A stretch of DNA of 49,312 nt from DASXRC01 sp036506495 (GTDB taxonomy: Bacteria > Actinomycetota > Actinomycetes > Mycobacteriales > Micromonosporaceae), in assembly GCA_036506495.1 (NCBI GenBank), contig DASXRQ010000240.1:1-49312 (forward strand). The letters are read 5' to 3'. Of this stretch, positions 15,349-23,596 are shown piece by piece. Every line of letters starts with the position of its first letter. Within the stretch, counting starts at the first letter, position 1. The translations under genes and the position numbers were made by a program. A model generated the notes under the pieces. It searched no databases. It worked only from the letters and a program-made list of their open reading frames with translations, and was not told the origin of the DNA.

Positions 15349-16516
15349 CCTTGACCACCGTCGCGATGCCCTGACCCACGCCAATGCACGCGGCGGCGAT
15401 GCCGTAACCCCCGCCGCGGCGGCGCAGCTCGCGACAGGCGTCGACGATGACCCGCGGTGCCGAGGCACCCAGCGGGTGTCCGATCGCGATCGCGCCGCCG
15501 TGGGGGTTGACCAGCTCGGTGTCGACGTCGGGCATCTTGCGCAGGCAGGACAGGACCATCGCCGCGAACGCCTCGTTTATCTCCCAGACCGCGATGTCGG
15601 CGGGGGTCAGGCCGGTCCGACCGAGCACCTTGGCGATCGCCGGCACCGGTGCGATCGAGAAGCGGTGTGGCTCGACCGCCACGGTGGCCGTCGCGACGAC
15701 GGTACCCAGTGGTTCGACACCCAGCTGTTCCACTGTGGACCGACCGCCAACGAGCACCGCGACCGCGCCGTCGTTGATGGGCGAGGAGTTGCCCGCGGTG
15801 ACCGTGCCGCCCGTCGTGAACGCCGGGTTCAGCGCGGCCAGCTTCTCCGCGGTGGTGTCCGGGCGGATCGACTCGTCCCGTGCAACCGTCCCGACCGGCA
15901 CCGCGAACCCGTCGTGCAGGCCCTTCCGCCACGCCTCGGCCGCCCGCTCGTGCGATCGGAGCGCGTAATCGTCCTGCTCCAGCCGGTCGATGCCCAGCTC
16001 CGCGGCGACCGCTTCCGCGCACGCCCCGAGGGGCTGCGTCCACTGCGCCGGGAACTGCGGGTTCACCATCCGCCAGCCGACCTGTGTGTGGTACAGCTGC
16101 GCCTGGGTCGGGAACGGCACGTCGGGCTTCGGCAGCACGAACGGCGCCCGGCTCATGCTCTCGACTCCGCCGGCGACGACCACCTCGGCGTCGCCGGACC
16201 GGATGGCCCGGGCGGCCTGCGCGATCGCCTCGCCGCCGGAGCCGCACAGCCGGTTGACGGTCACGCCCGGCACGGTCACCGGCAGCCCGGCGAGCAGGGC
16301 GGCCATCCGCGCGACATTGCGGTTGTCCTCGCCCGAGCCGTTCGTGTCGCCGAGGATCACGTCGTCGATCCGCGCCGGGTCCAGGTCCGGGTGACGCTTG
16401 AGCAGCTCGACGAGCGGCTGCGCGGCAAGGTCGTCGGTGCGGATGCCGGCGAGGCCGCCGCGGTGCCGGCCGAACGTTGTCCGGACGGCATCGATGAGGT
16501 ACGCGTCGCTGGCCAC
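15341..16516 (-). CDS. acetyl-CoA acetyltransferase / thiolase
   Basis: 391-residue thiolase. The nucleophilic cysteine is in NRLCGSGGEAI, the active-site histidine in GHPLGAS and the second cysteine in CIGVGQG. It cleaves or forms 3-ketoacyl-CoA with CoA. The start is GTG 16514-16516, with TACGCT at 16523-16528 and a 6-nt gap; the spacer CGGAGG could also act as a ribosome site. Divergent from the oxidoreductase gene, with 54 bp between the starts. Whether it serves beta-oxidation or acetoacetyl-CoA synthesis is not visible. Confidence 0.9.
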   Translation of the reverse strand: MASDAYLIDAVRTTFGRHRGGLAGIRTDDLAAQPLVELLKRHPDLDPARIDDVILGDTNGSGEDNRNVARMAALLAGLPVTVPGVTVNRLCGSGGEAIAQAARAIRSGDAEVVVAGGVESMSRAPFVLPKPDVPFPTQAQLYHTQVGWRMVNPQFPAQWTQPLGACAEAVAAELGIDRLEQDDYALRSHERAAEAWRKGLHDGFAVPVGTVARDESIRPDTTAEKLAALNPAFTTGGTVTAGNSSPINDGAVAVLVGGRSTVEQLGVEPLGTVVATATVAVEPHRFSIAPVPAIAKVLGRTGLTPADIAVWEINEAFAAMVLSCLRKMPDVDTELVNPHGGAIAIGHPLGASAPRVIVDACRELRRRGGGYGIAAACIGVGQGIATVVKVD

Positions 16517-16570
16517 CCTCCGAGCGTACTGGCGGCGTTGTCTGCCGGGCTGCGTGGTTGGATGCGGGCC

Positions 16571-17554
16571 ATGACCGACGCTCCGATCCGGTGGGGGATT
16601 CTCGCCACCGGCTGGATCGCGACCGAGTTCGTCCGGGACCTGCGACTGCTGCCCGACGCCGAGGTGATCGCGGTCGGGTCGCGGTCGGTCGCGGCCGCCG
16701 CGGACTTCGCCCGGCGGCACGACATCCCGCGCGCGTACGGCTCGTGGGCCGAGCTGGCCGGCGATCCCGACGTCGACGTCGTCTACGTGGCGACGCCGCA
16801 CAGCGCGCACGACGCCGCCGCCCGGACCTGTCTCGCGGCCGGCCGGGCGGTGCTCTGCGAAAAGCCGCTCACCCTGGACCGTCCCTCGAGCCAGGCCCTG
16901 ACGGAGTACGCCAAGGCTGCGGGCCGGTTCCTCATGGAGGCCATGTGGACGCGGTGTGACCCGCTGATCCGGCGCGTCCGGGCGCTGGTCGCCGACGGCG
17001 CGATCGGCGAGGTTACCACCGTGCGCGCGGACTACGGGATGGCCGGCCCCTTCCCACCCACCCATCGGCTGCGCGCCCGCGCGCTGGGCGGCGGCGCGCT
17101 GCTGGACGTCGGGGTGTATCCGGTGACGATCGCTCACCTGTTGCTCGGTGCTCCGGCGGAGATCCGGGCGTGGGCGAGGCTGAACGACGGCGTCGACGAG
17201 AACACCGGCATGATCTTTGGGTACGCCTCGGGCGCGCTCGCGGCCCTGACCTGCGGGATCGTCGGCGACACCGGGGTGACGGCGGCGATCACCGGCAGCC
17301 GCGGTCGGATCGACCTCCCGCCCGGCTTCTATGCGCCGGCCCGGTTCATCCTGCGCCGGGCCGGCGCCGAAGCCGAGATCGTCGCGGAGCCGACGGCCCG
17401 TCCTGGTTACCACCACGAGGCCGCCGAGGTGCAGCGGTGCCTGCGAGCAGGCGAGCTGGAGAGCCCGCTCGTGCCGCACGCCGCCACGCTGGAGGTCATG
17501 GCGATCCTGGACGCGGTTCGCGCGCAGATCGGCGTGGACTATCGGTCGATCTAG
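16571..17554 (+). CDS. Gfo/Idh/MocA-family oxidoreductase
   Basis: 327 residues: an N-terminal Rossmann domain (GILATGWIATEFVRDL) binding NAD(P) and a C-terminal substrate domain. The EKP motif of the family is in CEKPLTLD. Members oxidise or reduce sugars and dihydrodiols; no substrate can be named. The ATG follows TTGGAT by 7 nt. Its TAG stop lies inside a long hairpin shared with the convergent phosphate-transporter gene. Confidence 0.87.
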   Translation: MTDAPIRWGILATGWIATEFVRDLRLLPDAEVIAVGSRSVAAAADFARRHDIPRAYGSWAELAGDPDVDVVYVATPHSAHDAAARTCLAAGRAVLCEKPLTLDRPSSQALTEYAKAAGRFLMEAMWTRCDPLIRRVRALVADGAIGEVTTVRADYGMAGPFPPTHRLRARALGGGALLDVGVYPVTIAHLLLGAPAEIRAWARLNDGVDENTGMIFGYASGALAALTCGIVGDTGVTAAITGSRGRIDLPPGFYAPARFILRRAGAEAEIVAEPTARPGYHHEAAEVQRCLRAGELESPLVPHAATLEVMAILDAVRAQIGVDYRSI

Positions 17555-17609
17555 GGCGAATACTGGTGGTTGGAGATCAACTGACCAGCATTAGCCCTAG
17601 ATCGACCGA
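17542..17609. terminator. bidirectional hairpin terminator between convergent genes
   Basis: Two 26-bp arms (17542-17567 and 17584-17609) match in inverted orientation with only two mismatches, including a perfect outer 16 bp. A small inner GTTG/CAAC stem caps the loop. It includes the last codons and stop of the Gfo/Idh gene and faces the pit stop at 17632, so it could end transcripts from both sides. Confidence 0.75.
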
Positions 17610-17631
17610 GCAGGGGGTCAGGCGAGGACCG

Positions 17632-18636
17632 TCAGAAGATCGGGCGGACCAGCAGGTACACGAGGCCGGCCATGAGCGCCGAGCCGGGGAACGTGAGCAC
17701 CCAGGCCGTGACGATGTTGCCCGCCACGCCCCAGCGGACGGCGGAGAACTTCTTCGTCGCGCCGACGCCCATGATGGCCGACGTGATCGTGTGCGTGGTC
17801 GAGATCGGCGCGCCAAGGACGAGTGCGTTGTAGTACAGCACGGCGCTGGCGACGGTTTCGGCGGAGAAGCCCGCCGGCGGGTCCAGGTGGATCACCCGCC
17901 GGCCGAGCGTTCGGATGATCCGCCAGCCACCCGCGTACGTGCCGAGCGCGAGCACCGTCGCCGAGCTGAAGAAGACCCACCACGGAATGTGGGTCTTGCT
18001 GCTCTGCATGCCCGCCGTGTACAGCGCGAGCACGACGATGCCCATGGTCTTCGCCGCGTCCTGCATGCCGTGCCCGACGGACATGGCCGCCGCGGAGAAG
18101 CTCTGCGCGATCCGGAAGCCGCGGTTGAGCTTGCCCGGGTTGCCCCGCCGGAACAGCCACATCACGGCGAGCATCAGCATCGCGCCGAGCACGAAGCCGA
18201 CAAGGGGCGAGAGCACCATCGGGAGGATGACCTTGTCGATGATGCCGCTCCAGAGCACCTCGCCACTGGAGGCGAACAGGGTGGCGCCGACGAGCCCGCC
18301 GAACAGGGCGTGCGAGGACGAGGACGGCAAGCCGAAGTACCAGGTGAGTAGGTTCCAGCCGGTAGCGCCGACGACGCCGGCGAATACCACGCCGAGGCTG
18401 GCGAGACCGGGCGGAAGGTCCACCAGGCCGCTACCGACCGTGCCCGCGACCTTGGCGCCGAAGCGGGCGCCGACGAAGTTGCCGAGAGCCGCCATGAGCA
18501 GCGCGACGCGGGGCGTGAGCGCGCGGGTGGAGACGCTGGTGGCGATCGCGTTCGCCGCGTCGTGGAAGCCGTTGGTGTAGTCGAAGATCATCGCCACGGC
18601 GATGACCGCGATTGCCCCGGCGAGCAGCGGATCCAC
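17632..18636 (-). CDS. pit: PiT-family low-affinity phosphate transporter
   Basis: 334 residues with about ten membrane helices and the two inverted PiT signatures FDYTNGFHDAANAIATS (N-terminal) and APISTTHTITSAIMG (C-terminal). It imports phosphate, or metal phosphate, with protons. The GTG start at 18634-18636 is 5 bp after the DUF47 stop, with GGAG 11 nt upstream. Together with DUF47 it forms a two-gene operon close to three tandem PHO repeats. Confidence 0.92.
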   Translation of the reverse strand: MDPLLAGAIAVIAVAMIFDYTNGFHDAANAIATSVSTRALTPRVALLMAALGNFVGARFGAKVAGTVGSGLVDLPPGLASLGVVFAGVVGATGWNLLTWYFGLPSSSSHALFGGLVGATLFASSGEVLWSGIIDKVILPMVLSPLVGFVLGAMLMLAVMWLFRRGNPGKLNRGFRIAQSFSAAAMSVGHGMQDAAKTMGIVVLALYTAGMQSSKTHIPWWVFFSSATVLALGTYAGGWRIIRTLGRRVIHLDPPAGFSAETVASAVLYYNALVLGAPISTTHTITSAIMGVGATKKFSAVRWGVAGNIVTAWVLTFPGSALMAGLVYLLVRPIF

Positions 18637-18641
18637 GAAGC

Positions 18642-19268
18642 TCAGGACTCCTTGACCGCGATCGTCTCGACGGTGTTCGCGACGTGCTCGAAGGCGTCGC
18701 ACGCCGCCTCGAGCTCGTCGGCCACCTCTTTCATCTTCAGGACGGTCAGCGCGTCGTACTCGCCGGAGAACAGGCGCACGAGCAGCATCCGGTACGCCCG
18801 GTCGCCCTCGTTCTCGAGCCGGTTGCACTCGACCCAGTAATCCTTGAGATCCTTCATCGACCTCAGCCGCGGCATCGCGTCGGCGGTCACCTTTGCCTGC
18901 AGGTCGAGCACGCTGACCAGCTCGTGCATCTCCCGGGGCAGCGCCGGCAGCTTGGTCAGCCCGTACAGGTAGATGAGGCTGCCCACCGCCTCCAGGTGGT
19001 CCATGACGTCGTCGAGCTGCGAGCCGAGCCGGTAGATGTCCTCCCGGTCGAACGGAGTGACGAACGTCGAGTTGATCTTGTTGTAGAGCTCGTGCGTGAT
19101 CTGGTCGCTGTCGTGCTCGACCTCCACGAGCCGTTCGCTCACCGACTGCACGTCGGCACCTGGCAGTGCGAGCTCCGTGAGCAGATCGGTGCCGCGCACG
19201 AGGTTCTGCGCCGCACGGGTGAAGAACTCGTAGAAGGCGCCCTCCGTGGGGCGGAGTGAAAACCTCAA
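18642..19268 (-). CDS. DUF47 / Pit accessory protein (PhoU-like)
   Basis: 208 residues, all-helical and PhoU-like, the usual partner encoded just upstream of pit. It probably controls Pit activity. The start is TTG 19266-19268, giving the family-typical N-terminus RFSLRPTEGAFYEFF; another TTG five codons upstream is possible. Minus-strand PHO-like units GTTCACCGCTC and TCTAACCCGTC (19289-19310) lie 20-42 bp before it. Confidence 0.88.
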   Translation of the reverse strand: MRFSLRPTEGAFYEFFTRAAQNLVRGTDLLTELALPGADVQSVSERLVEVEHDSDQITHELYNKINSTFVTPFDREDIYRLGSQLDDVMDHLEAVGSLIYLYGLTKLPALPREMHELVSVLDLQAKVTADAMPRLRSMKDLKDYWVECNRLENEGDRAYRMLLVRLFSGEYDALTVLKMKEVADELEAACDAFEHVANTVETIAVKES

Positions 19269-19288
19269 GACCAGACCTCGCAACGGCC

Positions 19289-19310
19289 GACGGGTTAGAG
19301 AGCGGTGAAC
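19289..19310 (-). promoter_or_regulatory. weak PHO-like repeat upstream of DUF47-pit
   Basis: On the minus strand GTTCACCGCTC (19300-19310) is followed by TCTAACCCGTC (19289-19299), at the 11-bp spacing of PHO units. The second unit is degenerate. Being 20 bp from the start codon it could overlap the promoter. Confidence 0.4.
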
Positions 19311-19373
19311 CGAAGGGGAATGCTAGGCAATGCCTTACCGATCACTCGCGGCCGCATGCGCAATCGGCCCCGC

Positions 19374-19406
19374 GTTCACCTTTCGTTCATCCTCTGTTCA
19401 TCTTGC
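19374..19406 (+). promoter_or_regulatory. triple PHO-box direct repeat
   Basis: Three contiguous 11-bp units, GTTCACCTTTC, GTTCATCCTCT and GTTCATCTTGC, each begin GTTCAYC. This is a stronger array than the one before pstS. It overlaps the last codons of the PPK2 gene and lies about 105-140 bp upstream of DUF47-pit. The units point along the plus strand, opposite to the genes they most likely control. Confidence 0.7.
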
Positions 19407-20356
19407 CGTCGAGGCTTGCCGCTCGGGATCTGCTGGGCGCTGCCGGATTCGGCCTCGAGGCGGCGGCGCTCGGTTTCCGCGTCGAAGTCGGCCTTCGGGT
19501 ACGTCAGGGCCATGTCCCGCATGGTCTCCAGCAGCAGGTTGGCGACCGCCCAGTTGCGGTACCACTTCCGGTCGGCGGGGACCACGTGCCACGGCGCCTC
19601 GTCCGTGCCGCACCTGGCCAGCGCGTCGGCGTACGCGGCCTGGTAGTCGTCCCACCGGGCACGCTCGTCGACGTCGCCCGGGTTGTACTTCCAGTGTTTG
19701 GTGGGATCGGCGAGCCGGGCCAGCAGCCGCTGGCGCTGCTCCCCGTAGGAAATGTGCAACATGACCTTCAGCAGCGCATACCCGTCGTCGACGAGCCGCC
19801 GCTCGAAGCGGTTGATCGCGTCGTAGCGGGCCCGCCAGGTCCGCCGCGGTACCAGCGAATGTACGCGGACGATCAACACGTCCTCGTAGTGCGAACGGTT
19901 GAACACCCCGACGTACCCCGCGGGCGGCAGTGCCCGCCGGATCCGCCACAGGAAGTTGTGCTCGAGCTCCTCCGCGGTCGGCGGTCCGAAGGCGTGGACG
20001 GCGAGACCCTGCGGGTTCAGCGCGCCGGCGACCACCCGGATGGTCCCGTCCTTGCCGCCGCAGTCCATCGCCTGCAGGATCAGCAGCACTCGCCGGATGG
20101 CGGCCAACGAGCCCGGCTCGGCGCGCTTGACCGTGGCGTACAGCATCTCCTGCTGCCTGGCGAGCTCGGCGCCGAGGCTCGCGAGCTCGGCCCGGGCCCA
20201 AACCTTTGGGTCCCGGTGCACCTGCTTCGCGTCGGGCAGGCCGGGCAGGCCGGGCGTGCCGCGCGGGTCGATCGCGGTCAGGTCCGGTGCGGGCCCGACC
20301 CGCAGCAGCGAACGGATCGAGGGGCCCGACGTCGTGTTCTCGGGAGGCTGGCTCAC
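19376..20356 (-). CDS. ppk2: polyphosphate kinase 2 (PPK2)
   Basis: 326 residues with the PPK2 P-loop-like motif MDCGGKDGTIR and lid motif FNRSHYEDVLIVR. The enzyme moves phosphate between polyphosphate and nucleotides; wording around the motifs resembles class III PPK2, which phosphorylates AMP and ADP. I choose GTG 20354-20356 with AAGGA 6 nt upstream; another GTG at 20374 adds six residues. Its position next to pit and the PHO repeats ties it to phosphate storage. Confidence 0.9.
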   Translation of the reverse strand: MSQPPENTTSGPSIRSLLRVGPAPDLTAIDPRGTPGLPGLPDAKQVHRDPKVWARAELASLGAELARQQEMLYATVKRAEPGSLAAIRRVLLILQAMDCGGKDGTIRVVAGALNPQGLAVHAFGPPTAEELEHNFLWRIRRALPPAGYVGVFNRSHYEDVLIVRVHSLVPRRTWRARYDAINRFERRLVDDGYALLKVMLHISYGEQRQRLLARLADPTKHWKYNPGDVDERARWDDYQAAYADALARCGTDEAPWHVVPADRKWYRNWAVANLLLETMRDMALTYPKADFDAETERRRLEAESGSAQQIPSGKPRRQDEQRMNER

Positions 20357-20417
20357 GATTGGATCCTTGCCCACCGGCGAGGGCGGCGCGCGTCGATGGC
20401 AAAGGTAACGGTCCGCG

Positions 20418-20924
20418 TCAGACGACCAGCTTCAGCCACGGCCGGTACGCCGACGCGAACGGCTCGGTCCCGTCGCTCAACGCCTCGACCAGCCAGGCGG
20501 CGGTCGCCCGCGCCGCCCCGACCAGCTCGTCCGGGTACCCGAAACGGAGCCGGTGGTCGGCGAACTCGTGCTCGTCGAGCAGCTCGACCCGGCCGGAGCT
20601 GCGGCGACGCACCACATCGAGGTCGAGATCCACGAGGCGTACCGTGTTGCTCCCGTTCCAGCGGGCCGGGCTCGCGATATCGCAGTAGACCTCGCTGGTG
20701 CGCGGCGGCGGGTTGAACATCGCGGTCCACCACCGGTCGTGCGGCACGAAGAGGACGAACGGGATCCGCTCGACCGATGGACGACCGTGGTAGATGGAGG
20801 CCGTGCCGGTGGGTATGCCGAGCCAGGTGCCCGTCGCGTCCTCGGCGAGGCGGTGGGCCGGGTAGTCACGGTGCTCGCTGCCGTCGTACTTGCGGTAGAC
20901 GACCCGCACCGTCTCGCTCGGCAT
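20418..20924 (-). CDS. DUF402-domain protein
   Basis: 168 residues of the DUF402 family, whose characterised members hydrolyse nucleoside diphosphates or nucleotidyl phosphonates. The acidic metal-binding stretch is seen as RLVDLDLDVV and VELLDEHEF. The ATG has TAGGGT at 20931-20936 with a 6-nt gap, so it is likely leaderless. Divergent from the helicase gene, 87 bp between starts. Role in phosphate metabolism is only suggested by neighbours. Confidence 0.82.
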   Translation of the reverse strand: MPSETVRVVYRKYDGSEHRDYPAHRLAEDATGTWLGIPTGTASIYHGRPSVERIPFVLFVPHDRWWTAMFNPPPRTSEVYCDIASPARWNGSNTVRLVDLDLDVVRRRSSGRVELLDEHEFADHRLRFGYPDELVGAARATAAWLVEALSDGTEPFASAYRPWLKLVV

Positions 20925-21011
20925 GACGGCACCCTAGCCGAGCAGCAGCGGCCACCCGCGCACACACCGGGGATCCGCCACGATGTGGGTGGCTGGCGGT
21001 ACGGTCGCTGA

Positions 21012-23048
21012 GTGACCGCGCCGCCCACCGCCGCCGTCGCCTCGGCACCGCGCCGTCCCGGCTCCGCGCGGCCGACGGCCGCCGATCTGCTCGCGGCCGC
21101 GGTCGCCGCGGTGCCGGGCGGCACGGCCCGCGCCGGGCAGCAGGCCATGGCCGCCGCGATCGAGGAGGCCGTCGGCACGGGCGTCCACCTCGTTGTGCAG
21201 GCGGGCACAGGCACGGGCAAATCGTTGGCCTACCTGGCGCCGGCGCTGCTGGTGGACGGACCGATCGTGGTCTCGACCGCGACGCTCGCTTTGCAGTCCC
21301 AGCTCGTCGACCATGACCTGCCCCGGCTCGCTGAGGCGGTCGAACCGCTGCTCGGCCGACGGCCGACGTTCGCCGTGCTGAAGGGCCGGCATCACTACCT
21401 CTGCCTGGCCCGGTTGGAGCGTTCCACGGAGGACGACCCGGACGACACCCTCTTCGACGCGGCTGCGACCGGTACCCGCTGGCTGGGCGAGGCCGGCCGG
21501 CTCGGCAAGCATATTCAGCGCCTGCGCGAGTGGGCGGGCCAGACGGACACGGGCGACCGGGACGAGCTGGATCCCGGCGTCGACGATCGGGCTTGGCGGT
21601 TGGTCTCGATGCCGGCGCGGGAGTGCGTGGGCGCCGCCAGGTGCCCGTTCGGCGCGGACTGCTTCGCGGAGGCCTCGCGTGCCCGCGCCCGCGAGGCCGA
21701 CGTCGTGGTCACGAACCACAGCCTGCTGGCCGTCGACATGTTGACCGGCCGGCAGATCGTCCCGCCGCACGAGCTGCTCGTCGTCGACGAGGCGCACGAC
21801 CTCGCCGACCGCGTCACATCGGCCGCGCAGGCCGAGCTGACCCCCGAGCTGATCGAGCGGGCCGCCCGCCGGGCCCGGCCATTGGTGCCGTCCGAGGCGT
21901 ACGAGGCGCTCTCGACGGCCGGCGACGCTCTCGGCACGGGACTCGGCCAGGCGCCGGCCGGGCGGATCGTCGCCAGCCTGCCGGACCCGCTGCGGGAGGC
22001 CTGCACCGTGCTGGACGCGGCCACCCGGGCCGCGCTCGACGCCGTCGGCGACATCAAGGCCGACGATAAGGATCCGGTGCGCCGGCAGCAGGCGAAGGCC
22101 GTCCTCCAGGAGCTGTCCACGACCGCGCAGCGCCTCCTCGCTGAGGCAGACCATGACGTGGCGTGGGTGGAGAAGGCGGACAACCCCGGCCCCGGGCGCA
22201 GCGCGCTGGTGGTCGCGCCGCTGTCCGTCGCGGGCATGCTCGCCACGCATCTGTACGCGGACCGCACGGTCGTCGCCACGTCGGCCACGCTAACGCTGGG
22301 CGGGCGCTTCGACACGATCGCCCGCGCGCTGGGGCTGACCGCGCCCGCCGAAGGGGGCAGCGAAGCGACGACGCCCGACTGGCGCGCGCTGGACGTCGGC
22401 TCGCCGTTCGACTACGCGCGGCAGGGCATTCTGTACGTCGCGGCCCGGCTGCCGAGGCCGACCACGTCCGGGCTCTCGGACGCCGCCGGCGAGGAGCTGG
22501 TCCGGCTGGTGGAGGCGCTCGGCGGGCGTACCCTCGGACTCTTCTCGTCCCGGCGGGCGGCGCAGCAGGCCGCGGAGGTCGTCCGGGCGCGGACCTCGCT
22601 CTCGATCCTGCTGCAGGGCGAGGAGGCGCTGCCGCTGCTGGTCCGCCGATTCCGGGAGGACCGGGCCAGCTGCCTGTTCGGCGTGCTGTCGCTCTGGCAA
22701 GGCGTCGACGTGCCCGGCGACGCCTGCCAGCTGGTCGTCATCGACCGGCTGCCGTTCCCGCGGCCGGACGAGCCGTTGGCCGCCGCGCGGGCGGCGGCCG
22801 CCGACGCGGCTGGCGGCTCCGGCTTCGCATCGGTCAGCGTGCCGATCGCCGCCGTCCGCCTCGCACAGGGCGTCGGCCGCCTGATCCGCTCTGCCGACGA
22901 TCGCGGGGTGGTGGCGGTCCTCGACTCGCGGCTTGAAAGCGCCCGCGGGTACGGCCCGTTCCTGCGCAGCTCGCTGCCGACGTTCTGGTACACGACGCAG
23001 CGGGACGTCGTGCTCGGCGCGCTCCGCCGGCTCGCTAGTTCCCCTTGA
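21012..23048 (+). CDS. dinG: DinG-like ATP-dependent DNA helicase
   Basis: 678-residue XPD/DinG-type superfamily 2 helicase. Walker A is GTGTGKS (QAGTGTGKSLAYL), the Walker B box is VVDEAHDLAD, and motif VI is QGVGRLIRS. A cysteine cluster (LCLARL, then ECVGAARCPFGADCF) between motifs Ia and II fits a [4Fe-4S] domain. It unwinds 5'-3' and is linked in other species to replication-conflict and damage repair. GTG start with TACGGT 6 nt upstream, no ribosome site. Its last codons and stop are contained in the 14-bp repeat that bounds the island. Confidence 0.88.
   Translation: MTAPPTAAVASAPRRPGSARPTAADLLAAAVAAVPGGTARAGQQAMAAAIEEAVGTGVHLVVQAGTGTGKSLAYLAPALLVDGPIVVSTATLALQSQLVDHDLPRLAEAVEPLLGRRPTFAVLKGRHHYLCLARLERSTEDDPDDTLFDAAATGTRWLGEAGRLGKHIQRLREWAGQTDTGDRDELDPGVDDRAWRLVSMPARECVGAARCPFGADCFAEASRARAREADVVVTNHSLLAVDMLTGRQIVPPHELLVVDEAHDLADRVTSAAQAELTPELIERAARRARPLVPSEAYEALSTAGDALGTGLGQAPAGRIVASLPDPLREACTVLDAATRAALDAVGDIKADDKDPVRRQQAKAVLQELSTTAQRLLAEADHDVAWVEKADNPGPGRSALVVAPLSVAGMLATHLYADRTVVATSATLTLGGRFDTIARALGLTAPAEGGSEATTPDWRALDVGSPFDYARQGILYVAARLPRPTTSGLSDAAGEELVRLVEALGGRTLGLFSSRRAAQQAAEVVRARTSLSILLQGEEALPLLVRRFREDRASCLFGVLSLWQGVDVPGDACQLVVIDRLPFPRPDEPLAAARAAAADAAGGSGFASVSVPIAAVRLAQGVGRLIRSADDRGVVAVLDSRLESARGYGPFLRSSLPTFWYTTQRDVVLGALRRLASSP
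23035..23048 (+). repeat. left 14-bp direct repeat of island (candidate attachment site)
   Basis: CTAGTTCCCCTTGA occurs here and again at 25279-25292, with no mismatch. Here it supplies the last codons and TGA of dinG. The repeat brackets toxin-antitoxin genes and a decayed integrase, as expected for an integration duplication. Confidence 0.65.
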
Positions 23049-23068
23049 GGAGATCCGCCTAGGTCTCC
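23049..23068. terminator. hairpin after dinG
   Basis: GGAGA and TCTCC form a stem with inner CC/GG and one bulged T around a GCCTA loop. There is no clear T tract. It lies just inside the left end of the island, so it may have come with the insertion. Confidence 0.4.
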
Positions 23069-23155
23069 GACCTGCGAAGGTGCGTAGACGCGTCCGCGCA
23101 CACACGCCCCGAATGTCGGGTGTACAGCCAGTATCCGGGGCAGCACTAGTCGAGC

Positions 23156-23596
23156 CTAGTCGAGCGGTACCCGCCGCAATTTGGTCCGTGAAGCCACATA
23201 GATGAACGGTCCTGGCTGGTCGATTAGGTCCATGATCTGCCGCCAGCGACACATCACGATCTCCAGCTGCTCAAAGGTCCCACGAGCCTGCTCAGTGTCT
23301 AATGCGACCATCCGGGCGACGTTCTCCCGCACGGCGGCCAGCTCTCCGGGGTGCGCCTGGATCTTCCCGTCTCTCGTGAGGATCAACCATCCGCGCGCGG
23401 CCACTACAGGAATCCACTCAGGGTCCTTCGCGGCTGGGCTTTGAACCGGGCAGGCGGCGCGGGTCTTGCGCTTGATCGTTGCGCCCTGGTCGCCCGGGTA
23501 GGTGACATCGGCCCGGAGGCCGGCAAGCACGTGCGCCAAGCCCAGGATGTCGGCGTCGACGTAGAAGCGGACCTCCGCCGCGGGTCGGACCCTCAC
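23156..23596 (-). CDS. PIN-like toxin candidate
   Basis: 146 residues. It begins with an acidic strand RFYVDADILGLAHVL and contains DPEWIPVVAARGWLILTRDGKI, the arrangement of compact PIN-like nucleases (early Asp pair, late TRDGKI loop). The GTG start overlaps the stop of the upstream DUF433 gene (GTGA). Such pairs behave as toxin and antitoxin, so RNase activity is inferred. The last three codons lie in a 10-bp tandem duplication CTAGTCGAGC (23146-23165). It lies within the island. Confidence 0.7.
   Translation of the reverse strand: MRVRPAAEVRFYVDADILGLAHVLAGLRADVTYPGDQGATIKRKTRAACPVQSPAAKDPEWIPVVAARGWLILTRDGKIQAHPGELAAVRENVARMVALDTEQARGTFEQLEIVMCRWRQIMDLIDQPGPFIYVASRTKLRRVPLD

Noticed and set aside
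15476..16570. Long N-terminal extension of the Gfo/Idh protein
   Set aside because: It is the antisense of the thiolase gene; the Rossmann domain begins right after ATG 16571.
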